Below are positions 1-6,377 of a DNA stretch of 10,343 nt, piece after piece (the first letter of the stretch is position 1; each line of letters opens with the position of its first letter). The notes beneath the pieces were generated by a model that saw only the letters and a list, made by a program, of their open reading frames with translations, was not told the DNA's origin and did not search any database. Source of the DNA: an uncultured Aquabacterium sp. (GTDB lineage Bacteria; Pseudomonadota; Gammaproteobacteria; Burkholderiales; Burkholderiaceae_C); the NCBI GenBank assembly GCA_937923225.1, contig CALAKR010000210.1:1-10343 (forward strand), given 5' to 3'. A program made the position numbers and the translations under genes.

Positions 1-108
1 GGCAGCGGTAGCGGCGGTGTCGACGGCAGCGGAAGCAGCGTCGGTGGCAGCGGAAGCAGCCTCAACAGCCGACGAAGCGGCGTCGGAAGCGGCGGAAGCG
101 GCGGCGTC
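1..108 (-). repeat. 21-bp coding repeats encoding Ala-rich heptads
   Basis: The lipoprotein region from residue 28 on is built of units starting with an acidic residue: DAAASAAS, DAASSAV, EAASAAT, DAASAAV, DTAATAA. At DNA level this gives imperfect 21-bp tandem copies; for example the same 15-mer beginning ggcagcggaa occurs at 25-39 and 46-60. Such repeats can expand or contract by slippage, changing the protein by whole heptads. Confidence 0.7.
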
Positions 109-189
109 AGCGGCAGCTTCTTCCTTCTTGCCGCAAGCGGCCAGAGCCATGGCGGCGATCAGCGAAGCCAGCAGGAGCGACTTTTTCAT
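1..189 (-). CDS. Alanine-rich small lipoprotein, partial (3' end outside window)
   Basis: Sixty-three residues are visible and the reading frame is still open at the left edge. The N-terminus is a lipoprotein signal: two Lys after Met, a hydrophobic stretch (residues 5-18), and a lipobox ending L-A-A-C with the acylated Cys at residue 19, followed by GKKEE. The residue after Cys is Gly rather than Asp, which favours outer-membrane sorting by the usual Lol rule. After that the protein is almost only Ala, Ser, Asp/Glu and Thr in a seven-residue pattern (residues 28-63), as in an alanine-zipper helix. The start is supported by GAGG about 8 bases upstream. Small lipoproteins of this composition are common and uncharacterised in Burkholderiales; a structural envelope role is only an inference. 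Lipoprotein call is strong; function unknown. Confidence 0.8.
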   Translation of the reverse strand, partial: MKKSLLLASLIAAMALAACGKKEEAAADAAASAASDAASSAVEAASAATDAASAAVDTAATAA

Positions 190-323
190 GCTTGTGTCCT
201 CAAAAGGTGTGTCAAAAACCGGAAAGCGATTGGAACTGTGCTTGGAACCACTGGCCCCAAGAATATGAGACAGCAGTTGTTTGGATGTAGCGCACCAATG
301 AGATGCGCAGCATTCAGACCGCG

Positions 324-329
324 ATTATA
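324..329 (-). promoter_or_regulatory. Candidate -10 element for the lipoprotein gene
   Basis: Read on the minus strand this is an exact TATAAT in an otherwise GC-rich region, pointing toward the lipoprotein gene about 135 bases downstream. The hexamer at -35 (17 or 18 bases upstream) is a poor match to TTGACA, so this is a candidate only. It would give a leader of roughly 130 bases in which I see no recognisable riboswitch. The rest of 190-348 shows nothing else I can name. Confidence 0.35.
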
Positions 330-348
330 TGCTGCTTCGGGCTATTCC

Positions 349-867
349 CTATAAACCCAATGTCGTTACCGGCATAGCATCAATGGACCGTTGCGAAATC
401 ACATCACCAGCTTGCCACCATTCGCGCAAAGTGCTCGGCAGGCGGCTCCACAAACCGGTTCCGTGCTCGGCATCGAGCAGCGAGATACCCAGTTTGCCTT
501 CCAGCACCAGCATCGGCCGCAGGCTTTGCAACGCGGAGGCTTCGTCCTCAGGCAATACCTTGCAACTGAGCTTGTGTGCCCAGGTGGTGCGCCAGCGCAA
601 CCACCGCGGGTGCTGCCTGGGCACGTGGCCCCAATCGGCGGCCAGCATCGTGCAATGCAGATGGCGCCCGCCCAGCGCCCACTGCTCCAGCGCTTCCACG
701 CTGGCCTTCTCGCCCAGTGGCCACTGGCTGTAGTCGGCATCGAACATCAGCAGCGCGCCCGGTTGCGCAGCCGCTTCAGCCAACAAGGCGCGCACGGCAT
801 CGGACCAAGCCCCCCACCCGTCGAGGCGGCCACTGTCGTGCGCAGGATCGGACCAGGGGGCATTCAT
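349..867 (-). CDS. Conserved-looking protein of unknown function (172 aa)
   Basis: I do not recognise this protein with confidence. It is 172 residues, soluble, with no signal peptide or membrane segment. Visible features are an N-terminal Trp/Asp-rich stretch, the segment FDADYSQWPLGEK (about residues 42-54), a Trp/Arg/His-rich centre with HPRWLRWRTTWAHK (about 85-98), and a C-terminus ending TTLGL. The charged, Trp-rich core suggests a real folded domain rather than a chance frame. It starts 45 bases after the roxA stop on the same strand and is probably co-transcribed with roxA. A plus-strand frame covers much of the same DNA, but the coupling to roxA and the residue composition favour this strand. 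Confidence 0.7.
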   Translation of the reverse strand: MNAPWSDPAHDSGRLDGWGAWSDAVRALLAEAAAQPGALLMFDADYSQWPLGEKASVEALEQWALGGRHLHCTMLAADWGHVPRQHPRWLRWRTTWAHKLSCKVLPEDEASALQSLRPMLVLEGKLGISLLDAEHGTGLWSRLPSTLREWWQAGDVISQRSIDAMPVTTLGL

Positions 868-912
868 GGCGGGTTTCCTCAGCGTTGATCGGGCCTTATC
901 GGCTTATGGGGC

Positions 913-2157
913 TCATGGCGCCGCATGCAGCCAGCCGTCTTCAGACCACTGGTCGAGCAACTCGCGGGCATCGGGGCTCGCGCTGGCGACATCGCGTGCA
1001 CTGAGCCTACGGGCATCGGCCAGGCGGCGCAAGAGGCGCGCATCGGCCCCTGCCGCGCGCCAGGATTCGCCGTTGGCGAAGAGGTGCTTGTCGTCGTACA
1101 TCATGCGCGTGCGAGGGTCGAGCACCACGCCCACACCGTCAGGCAATGGATCGCCCAGTTGGAACCACACCTTGGGCTTGGGCTCGGTCAGGATCTCGCC
1201 CAGGGCAGCGTGCAACTGCTGCGGATCGCGCAGGGCGCGCGTCACGGCCTCGAGCGCGAAGGCCTGCAGATCGGCGGGCATGCGGCCGGGCTCGATCGTG
1301 GCGGGCTGCGCCGGATCCTTGTAGAGCTGGCGCTTGCCGTCGTCGAGGTTCTCGGCCACGCGCACCAGCAATTCGGCAGCCAGCCCATTCGCATCGGGCG
1401 CCCGGAAACCGATGGAGCAGGTCATGCACTCGCCACCTTCAGCGATGCCATCGTGGGCCCAGCGCGGCGGCAGGTAGAGCATGTCGCCCGGCTCCAGCAC
1501 CCAATCCTCCTCGGCCTCAAAATGGCTGAGGATCTTGAGCGGCATGTCGGGCAACAGGCTGTCGTCTTTGAGTCGGCCAATGCGCCAGCGGCGCTTTCCG
1601 TGCACCTGCAGCAGGAACACGTCGTACGAATCGTAGTGCGGACCCACGCCGCCGCCTTCGGTGGCGTAGGAGATCATCAGGTCATCGAGCCGGGCCTCGG
1701 GCACGAAGCGAAAGCGGGTGAGCAGTTCGTGCGCGGCCGGCACGTGCAGGTCCAGGCCCTGCACCAGCAGCGTCCAGGCGGGCTGCGTGAGTGGCGGCAG
1801 CGACTTGCGAGCCAGCGGGCCGTGCGCCAGGCGCCAATTGGCCGTGGGTGCACCGGCCTTGGCCTTTCCGCGCGTCTTCGCGGGTTGGGCCGCCCCACCC
1901 TGCTCATGGACGATCAGGCGCGATTCGACATCCTCCTGCCCGGCCAGCGCGAACAGCGCCGCACGGTCCAGCGGCGGTTTCACGCCCGGCACGGCCTGGC
2001 GGATCAGCAGCGGCTTTTTTTGCCAGTGGCGGCGCATGAAGGTGTCAGGCGACAGGGCGCCCAGCAGGGGCGTGGGCGTGCTCAGCGCGGCACCCTCGGG
2101 CTGGTGAGCGGCACGCGGGGCCTTGGTTTTTTCAGTCAGGGTCTTTGGGCGGTTCAT
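913..2157 (-). CDS. roxA: JmjC/cupin ribosomal oxygenase, RoxA (YcfD) family
   Basis: This 414-residue protein belongs to the bacterial RoxA/YcfD family of Fe(II)- and 2-oxoglutarate-dependent oxygenases. The E. coli member hydroxylates an arginine of 50S protein uL16 (L16). The N-terminal entry motif FMRRHWQKKPLLIRQ is at about residues 40-54. The iron-binding H-x-D is His174/Asp176 in GPHYDSYDVF, followed by QVHGKRRWRIG, and the distal His is His235 in YLPPRWAHDG. The C-terminal half matches the dimerisation/winged-helix region in length. A Lys/Ala-rich segment at about 89-107 looks like an insertion relative to E. coli YcfD. The start is the first Met of the frame, with no strong Shine-Dalgarno. 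The family call is solid; substrate identity is by homology. Confidence 0.9.
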   Translation of the reverse strand: MNRPKTLTEKTKAPRAAHQPEGAALSTPTPLLGALSPDTFMRRHWQKKPLLIRQAVPGVKPPLDRAALFALAGQEDVESRLIVHEQGGAAQPAKTRGKAKAGAPTANWRLAHGPLARKSLPPLTQPAWTLLVQGLDLHVPAAHELLTRFRFVPEARLDDLMISYATEGGGVGPHYDSYDVFLLQVHGKRRWRIGRLKDDSLLPDMPLKILSHFEAEEDWVLEPGDMLYLPPRWAHDGIAEGGECMTCSIGFRAPDANGLAAELLVRVAENLDDGKRQLYKDPAQPATIEPGRMPADLQAFALEAVTRALRDPQQLHAALGEILTEPKPKVWFQLGDPLPDGVGVVLDPRTRMMYDDKHLFANGESWRAAGADARLLRRLADARRLSARDVASASPDARELLDQWSEDGWLHAAP

Positions 2158-2192
2158 AGGGCGCCATTGTGCGGCGTGAGATGATTCGGGGC

Positions 2193-2744
2193 ATGGACAT
2201 TCGCAACCCCTGCGTGGTGAGCCTGACCTGGCGTCTCGAAGACGCCCAAGGCGAGCTCATCGATGAATTGAACGAGCCGATGGAATTCTTCTTCGGCGGT
2301 GACGACCTGCTCAGCAAGGTCGAAGAGGCCCTCATGGGCCAATCCACGGGCTTTGAAGCCGCCCTTCACCTGGAGCCGGAGCACGCCTTCGGTGACTACC
2401 ACAGCGAGCTGGTCTTCTTCGAGCCGCGCGAGATCTTCCACGAGGCGGTCGAAGAAGGCATGCAGTTCGACGGCCCGCCCGAAGGCAGCCAGACGCCGGA
2501 CATGCCCAAGGACGCGATCTATACCGTCACCGAGGTGTACGACACCCACGTGGTGATGGACGGCAACCACCCGCTGGCCGGCATCGCGCTGAACCTGTCG
2601 CTCAAGGTGATCGACGTGCGTGAGGCCACGGAAGACGAGATCGAGCAGGGCTCGGTGGCCCAGTCCATCTTCAGCTTCGCGCCGGAAGGCAGCGAAGGTG
2701 GCGCGGCGGACGAAGACATCCCGCCAGGCGCCACGCTGCACTGA
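2193..2744 (+). CDS. FKBP-type peptidyl-prolyl cis-trans isomerase, SlyD-like
   Basis: A 183-residue cytoplasmic prolyl isomerase/chaperone of the SlyD type. The FKBP half is seen in DAQGELIDE (17-25), EFFFGGDDLLSKVEEAL (31-47) and LEPEHAFGDY (60-69). An insert-in-flap chaperone domain follows (about 71-125), and the chain returns to the FKBP fold with DGNHPLAGIAL (123-133) and VIDVREAT (139-146). The His/Cys-rich nickel-binding tail of E. coli SlyD is absent; the tail is short and acidic. I chose the Met at 2193 because homologous proteins begin with MDI-like sequences. Starts at 2181 and 2169 are in frame, and all have weak ribosome-binding sites. It diverges from roxA across 35 bases and converges with dut. 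Confidence 0.88.
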   Translation: MDIRNPCVVSLTWRLEDAQGELIDELNEPMEFFFGGDDLLSKVEEALMGQSTGFEAALHLEPEHAFGDYHSELVFFEPREIFHEAVEEGMQFDGPPEGSQTPDMPKDAIYTVTEVYDTHVVMDGNHPLAGIALNLSLKVIDVREATEDEIEQGSVAQSIFSFAPEGSEGGAADEDIPPGATLH

Positions 2745-2760
2745 GCCGCGCGGCCTGAGT

Positions 2761-2783
2761 GGCCTGATCCGGGTGATCAGGCC
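2761..2783. terminator. Hairpin between convergent slyD-like gene and dut
   Basis: A perfect 9-bp stem (GGCCTGATC / GATCAGGCC) with a 5-base loop lies in the 32-base convergent gap and overlaps the last codons and stop of dut. Neither side is followed by a clear T-run, so it may act as a weak bidirectional terminator or as an mRNA 3'-end stabiliser. The hairpin is certain as sequence; terminator function is inferred. Confidence 0.55.
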
Positions 2784-3235
2784 TTGCCGGTAGAGCCGAA
2801 ACCGCCCTGCCCGCGCTCGGTGCCTGCACCGAACTCGCTGACCACGTTGAAGCGGGCCTGCACCACCGGCACGATCACCAGTTGCGCGATGCGCTCCATG
2901 GGCTGAATCGTGAAGGCGGCGCTGCCGCGGTTCCAGCAGCTCACCATCAGCGCCCCCTGGTAATCCGAATCGATCAGGCCGACCAGGTTGCCCAGCACGA
3001 TGCCGCTCTTATGGCCCAGGCCGGAGCGCGGCAGGATCATGGCCGCCAGATTGGGATCGCCCAGATGCAGCGACAGCCCCGTGGGGATCAGCTCGGCCTG
3101 GCCGGGCTGCAGCACCAGGGGCTGGTCCAGGCAGGCACGCAGGTCCAGGCCGGCGCTGCCAGGCGTGGCATAGGCGGGCAGAACCTCGGCCATGCGCGGG
3201 TCCAGGATCTTCAGGTCGACGGATACGGTGCTCAT
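2777..3235 (-). CDS. dut: Deoxyuridine 5'-triphosphate nucleotidohydrolase (dUTPase)
   Basis: Hydrolyses dUTP to dUMP and pyrophosphate, keeping uracil out of DNA and supplying dUMP for thymidylate synthesis. All five trimeric dUTPase motifs are present in order: AGLDLRA (28-34), PRSGLG (69-74), GLIDSDYQG (86-94, with the catalytic Asp), MERIAQL (113-119), and the C-terminal arm [10 protein letters not shown] (141-150). The length of 152 residues agrees with E. coli Dut when the Met at 3235 is used. An upstream in-frame Met at 3256 would add seven residues not expected for the family. It lies 53 bases downstream of coaBC on the same strand, a common bacterial pairing, and is probably co-transcribed with it. 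Confidence 0.95.
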   Translation of the reverse strand: MSTVSVDLKILDPRMAEVLPAYATPGSAGLDLRACLDQPLVLQPGQAELIPTGLSLHLGDPNLAAMILPRSGLGHKSGIVLGNLVGLIDSDYQGALMVSCWNRGSAAFTIQPMERIAQLVIVPVVQARFNVVSEFGAGTERGQGGFGSTGKA

Positions 3236-3288
3236 CGAAGGGGCTCGGGTCGGCAAGGTGATGGATAAAGGGCGTCGTGCGGGCCGGT

Positions 3289-4533
3289 TCAGTGGCCGGC
3301 GGCGCGCAGGCGGGCGGCGATGTCGTGCATCAGTTCGCGCGCCAGGGTGAGCTTGTCGGCGGTGCTGCCATCGGCTGGCAGAGAGCGGTGGCTGTCGGCA
3401 TCGACCACCAGCAGGCTGTTGTCGTCGCGACCGAAGGTGGCGGGGCCCATGTTGCCCACGATCAGCGGCAGCTTCTTTCGCACGAGCTTGGCGCGGGCGT
3501 GCTCCAGCAGGTTCTCGCTCTCGGCGGCAAAGCCCACGCAGTAAGGCGGCTGCCGCAGGCCGGCCACGGCGGCCAGGATGTCGGGGTTCTCGGTGAGCTC
3601 GAAGGTGGGCGCGGCCTTTTTGCCGTCCTTCTTGATCTTGTGCGCGTTGAGCGTGGCCGGGCGCCAGTCGGCCACGGCCGCGGTGGCGATGAAGACCTCA
3701 TGGCTGGCGGCCTGCGGCAGCACCACGTCGTGCATCTGCTGGGCGGTGGTCACGTTGACACGCGCCACACCACGTGGCGTGGGCAGGTGCACGGGCCCAG
3801 CCACCAGGGTGACCTGGGCGCCCATCTCGGCCGCTGCGCGCGCCATCGCGAAGCCCATCTTGCCGCTGGAGTGGTTGGTGATGCCGCGCACCGGGTCGAT
3901 CGGCTCGAAGGTGGGGCCAGCGGTGATCAGCAGGCTGCGGCCGGCGAGCACCTTGGGCTGGAAGTGCGCGATCAGTTCATCGAGCAGTTCCTCGGCTTCG
4001 AGCATGCGGCCATCGCCCACCTCGCCGCAGGCCTGGTCGCCCGAATCGGGGCCGAGGAGGCGGGTGCCATCCAGGCGAAGCTGCGTCACGTTGCGCTGCG
4101 TGGCCGGGTGCGACCACATCTCCCGGTTCATCGCGGGGGCCACCAGCAGCGCGCAGGTTTCGCGCGGGCGGGCCAGGCACAGCAGGCTGAGCAGTTCGTC
4201 GGAACGGCCCTGCGCCAGCTGCGCCATCACATCGGCGCTGGCCGGTGCGATCACGATGGCCTCGGCCCAGCGCCCCAGGTTGATGTGGGGCATGTTGTTG
4301 GGCTCGCGCGTGTCCCACTGGCTGGTCACCACGGCGTGGCCCGAGAGGGCCTGCATGGTGACGGCGGTGATGAAAGACTCGGCGGCCGGCGTCATCACCA
4401 CCCGCACCTCGGCGCCGTGGCGCGTGAGCAGGCGGACCAGTTCGGCCGACTTGTAGCAGGCGATGCCACCGGACAGGCCCAGCACGATGCGCCGGCCTTG
4501 CAGATCTTGGCGTTCAGCTTGGCGTTCAGACAT
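3289..4533 (-). CDS. coaBC: Bifunctional phosphopantothenoylcysteine decarboxylase / phosphopantothenate-cysteine ligase
   Basis: Carries out two successive steps of coenzyme A synthesis: CTP-dependent ligation of cysteine to 4'-phosphopantothenate (CoaB), then FMN-dependent decarboxylation (CoaC). The N-terminal flavodoxin-like CoaC domain shows [11 protein letters not shown] (19-29), the catalytic His83 in [17 protein letters not shown] (96-101), the PAMNxxMW motif (133-140), and the flap Cys169 in [12 protein letters not shown]. The C-terminal CoaB domain begins near 200 with [11 protein letters not shown] (203-213) and HSSGKMG (221-227), then AAVADWRP (285-292) and the KIKK lysine region (299-302). 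At 414 residues it is full length. It starts 17 bases after the carbonic anhydrase stop, which supports one operon. Confidence 0.95.
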   Translation of the reverse strand: MSERQAERQDLQGRRIVLGLSGGIACYKSAELVRLLTRHGAEVRVVMTPAAESFITAVTMQALSGHAVVTSQWDTREPNNMPHINLGRWAEAIVIAPASADVMAQLAQGRSDELLSLLCLARPRETCALLVAPAMNREMWSHPATQRNVTQLRLDGTRLLGPDSGDQACGEVGDGRMLEAEELLDELIAHFQPKVLAGRSLLITAGPTFEPIDPVRGITNHSSGKMGFAMARAAAEMGAQVTLVAGPVHLPTPRGVARVNVTTAQQMHDVVLPQAASHEVFIATAAVADWRPATLNAHKIKKDGKKAAPTFELTENPDILAAVAGLRQPPYCVGFAAESENLLEHARAKLVRKKLPLIVGNMGPATFGRDDNSLLVVDADSHRSLPADGSTADKLTLARELMHDIAARLRAAGH

Positions 4534-4550
4534 GGGCGGACTCTGGCCAA

Positions 4551-5189
4551 TCAGGGGTGATGGCAGCAGCCGCGGCCGCCGCCCAGGTCGAAGAACTCGA
4601 CCTCGCCGGTTTCCAGCGAATACTCGGCGCCGACGACCAGCAGGCCATCGTCCTGGATCAGTTGCTCCAGGATGGGCGAGCCGTGGCGCAGGTGATCCAC
4701 CGACACACCCACGTTGCTGCGCACCGCCTGGTGCACCAGGGCGTCCAGGTCATGGCGCAGTTCGGTATTCATCAGGCCCTCGACGGAGGGGCGCACACGG
4801 TCCACGATGGCGGCCAGGTTGCGCGACTGGTTCCCGGCCGGGCGCTGCAGCTCTTCGATGGTGGCCAGGATGGCCCCGCAGCGCGAATGGCCCAGCACCA
4901 CCACCAGGCGGGTGCCGAAGCGCGAGGCGGCGAACTCGACGCTGCCCACCTGCGAGGGCGCCACCACATTGCCGGCCACACGGATCACGAACAGATCGCC
5001 CAGGCCCTGGTCGAACACGATCTCGGCCGGCACACGGGAATCGGAGCAGCCCAGGATGATGGCGATGGGCTCCTGCGATTGCGCCAGGGCGAAGTGCTTG
5101 GCCGGCAGAGGCTCATTGCCCTTGAGGCTGGCCACGAAACGTTGGTTGCCCTCGCGCAGGCGGTCAAGGGCTTCTTGTGCTGTCAGCAT
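4551..5189 (-). CDS. can: Beta-class carbonic anhydrase
   Basis: Cytoplasmic zinc enzyme interconverting CO2 and bicarbonate, which feeds carboxylations (fatty acid, arginine, pyrimidine and oxaloacetate synthesis). The zinc ligands and catalytic residues are visible: Cys48 and Asp50 in GCSDSRVP, and His101/Cys104 in GHSRCGA. RVAGN (70-74) and GSVEFA (82-87) are also typical. The length of 212 residues is normal. The frame is open further upstream, but I use the Met at 5189 (MLTAQEALDRLREGNQRF) because this is where the family begins. The ribosome-binding site is weak, and the araC stop lies only 5 bases upstream, so translational coupling is likely. The last residues, CCHHP, are unusual for the family. 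Confidence 0.93.
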   Translation of the reverse strand: MLTAQEALDRLREGNQRFVASLKGNEPLPAKHFALAQSQEPIAIILGCSDSRVPAEIVFDQGLGDLFVIRVAGNVVAPSQVGSVEFAASRFGTRLVVVLGHSRCGAILATIEELQRPAGNQSRNLAAIVDRVRPSVEGLMNTELRHDLDALVHQAVRSNVGVSVDHLRHGSPILEQLIQDDGLLVVGAEYSLETGEVEFFDLGGGRGCCHHP

Positions 5190-5194
5190 GGAAA

Positions 5195-6259
5195 TCAGTT
5201 CTGTTGCTCGCGCCAGGCCTTGGGCGTGGTGCCCTCCCAGCGCTTGAAAGCGGCCGTGAAGGCGCGGCGGTCGGAAAATCCCAGGCGGGCGCTGATGTCG
5301 TCGATGGACACACTGCCCTGCTTGAGCCACTGGCAGGCCAGACGGTGGCGCATGCGGGCCTGCACGTGCAGGTAGCTGTCGCCCTCGTCCTTGAGACGGC
5401 GTTGCAGGGTTCGGGCGTGCAGGTTCAGGCGCTCGGCCATGTCCTCGATGCCGAGGGCCAGCAGGTCGGGCTCGCGGGAGATCAAATCCTCGATCTCGGC
5501 CGCCACGCCCTGGCGGCGCACCTCCTTGCCCAGGCGCTGCTCGGCCAGGAAATGGGCCTGCTCGTGCAGGGCCGGGAAGGCGCCTTCCAGCGGAGTGTCC
5601 AGGATGCGGCGCTCGAACACCAACGCATCATGCGCCTGGTTGTAGGACACCGGCACGTTGAAATACTTGCGGATCTCATCCGCGTAGCCCTCGGGCGCCG
5701 GGCCCTTGAGCTCCACGCCGATGAAGCCGTCCTCGCTGCCCTGCAGGTTGCGGCCGAACTTGCGCACGCTGGCCAAAATGCCCTGGGATACCAGGTGCAG
5801 CGGCAGGCCAAAGCTGTCCACATTGGGCACGGGCACGTCGAAGCTGATGACCACGCGGGCCACATCGCCCTCTTCCACCAGCTCGATCTTGATCCAGGGC
5901 AGCACCACGCGGCGCGCCAGGTCGGCCACCTTCAGCGCGTCGCGCAAGGTGGCGCTGGTGGTCAAAAGAGTCTCAAACTCGGGCAGGGATTCGAAGGCGA
6001 AGGTGTCGCCCAGCACCAGCGGGAAGTACTTGTCGGGCGACATGGCTACGCACTGCTCCAGCACGGAGATCAGCTGCAGCGGCGAGACCCGGGCGTCTTC
6101 CAGCCGGATCAGGTCGATCTTGAAGCCCGCCTCTTTGAAGAGGGGCTGGACATTGAAGCCGCACTTGGCCGCCGCCTTGATCCAGCTCGAAAGCATGAAC
6201 AGCGGGATGGGCTTGATGCCCAGGGCCTCGAGCATGGCGTTGGGGATGGGAATACGCAT
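5195..6259 (-). CDS. AraC-family transcriptional regulator (Arabinose_bd plus HTH_18, OruR-like)
   Basis: A DNA-binding regulator of about 354 residues. The long N-terminal half (to about 240) resembles the PF12625-type ligand/oligomerisation domain of OruR/ArgR-like AraC proteins. The C-terminal ~100 residues are the double helix-turn-helix: first HTH in MAERLNLHARTLQRRLKDEG, second in ISARLGFSDRRAFTAAFKRWEGTTPKAWR. The frame opens with a GTG at 6274; I prefer the ATG at 6259. Later Mets at 6235 or 6196 are possible because a terminator-like hairpin sits right against the 6259 start. It is 5 bases upstream of the carbonic anhydrase gene and 118 bases downstream of the di-iron gene cluster, whose promoters carry activator-like boxes. 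That it controls them is inference. Confidence 0.85.
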   Translation of the reverse strand: MRIPIPNAMLEALGIKPIPLFMLSSWIKAAAKCGFNVQPLFKEAGFKIDLIRLEDARVSPLQLISVLEQCVAMSPDKYFPLVLGDTFAFESLPEFETLLTTSATLRDALKVADLARRVVLPWIKIELVEEGDVARVVISFDVPVPNVDSFGLPLHLVSQGILASVRKFGRNLQGSEDGFIGVELKGPAPEGYADEIRKYFNVPVSYNQAHDALVFERRILDTPLEGAFPALHEQAHFLAEQRLGKEVRRQGVAAEIEDLISREPDLLALGIEDMAERLNLHARTLQRRLKDEGDSYLHVQARMRHRLACQWLKQGSVSIDDISARLGFSDRRAFTAAFKRWEGTTPKAWREQQN

Positions 6260-6293
6260 AAAAGAAATCGGCACACCCGGGCGGGGTGTGCCG
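6260..6293 (-). terminator. Intrinsic-terminator-like hairpin between di-iron gene A and araC
   Basis: A perfect 10-bp GC-rich stem (CGGCACACCC at 6269-6278, GGGTGTGCCG at 6284-6293, 5-base loop) is followed on the minus strand by ATTTCTTTT, which runs directly into the araC ATG at 6259. It is the only good terminator candidate for the di-iron gene ending at 6378. Any araC transcript starting upstream of it must also pass through it. Confidence 0.65.
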
Positions 6294-6316
6294 AAGTCTA
6301 ACCAACTAACGCGACC

Positions 6317-6363
6317 ACGCGCCGGGAAATGTCAACGCGCCGGCACTTGACGGAATCCGTCAA
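6317..6363. promoter_or_regulatory. Repeat-rich candidate operator upstream of araC
   Basis: Three arrangements overlap here. A 17-base palindrome TTGACGGAATCCGTCAA lies at 6347-6363. A further GTCAA at 6331-6335 is inverted relative to the TTGAC at 6347-6351. A 9-base direct repeat ACGCGCCGG occurs at 6317-6325 and 6335-6343, 18 bases apart. On the minus strand, 6335-6330 reads TTGACA, a perfect -35, but no convincing -10 follows at 16-19 bases. This looks like a regulated promoter for araC, perhaps autoregulated; the binding protein is unknown. Confidence 0.45.
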
Positions 6364-6377
6364 ATACCTTGCGGATG

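Noticed and set aside
1..108. CRISPR-like or mobile repeat array at the left edge
   Set aside because: The 21-bp repeats stay in frame with an alanine-rich lipoprotein, with no spacers, inverted ends or transposase.
391..888. Plus-strand open frame of 165 codons overlapping the 172-aa unknown protein
   Set aside because: Gln/Arg/His-rich antisense character and no upstream gene context. The minus-strand frame follows roxA and has a more protein-like composition, though this choice is less certain than for the other genes.
3277..4560. Long plus-strand open frame (427 codons) opposite coaBC
   Set aside because: It mirrors coaBC, which has every catalytic motif on the minus strand. The plus-strand product is His/Gly/Ala/Val-rich low-complexity sequence typical of antisense frames in GC-rich genes.
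4551..5330. Extended 259-residue version of the carbonic anhydrase starting at 5330
   Set aside because: The extra 47 residues overlap the end of araC in another frame and do not look like carbonic anhydrase; the family start fits the Met at 5189.
5177..6301. Long plus-strand open frame (374 codons) opposite the araC gene
   Set aside because: Antisense shadow of a well-supported AraC-family protein with an intact double HTH; no ribosome-binding site or recognisable domain of its own.
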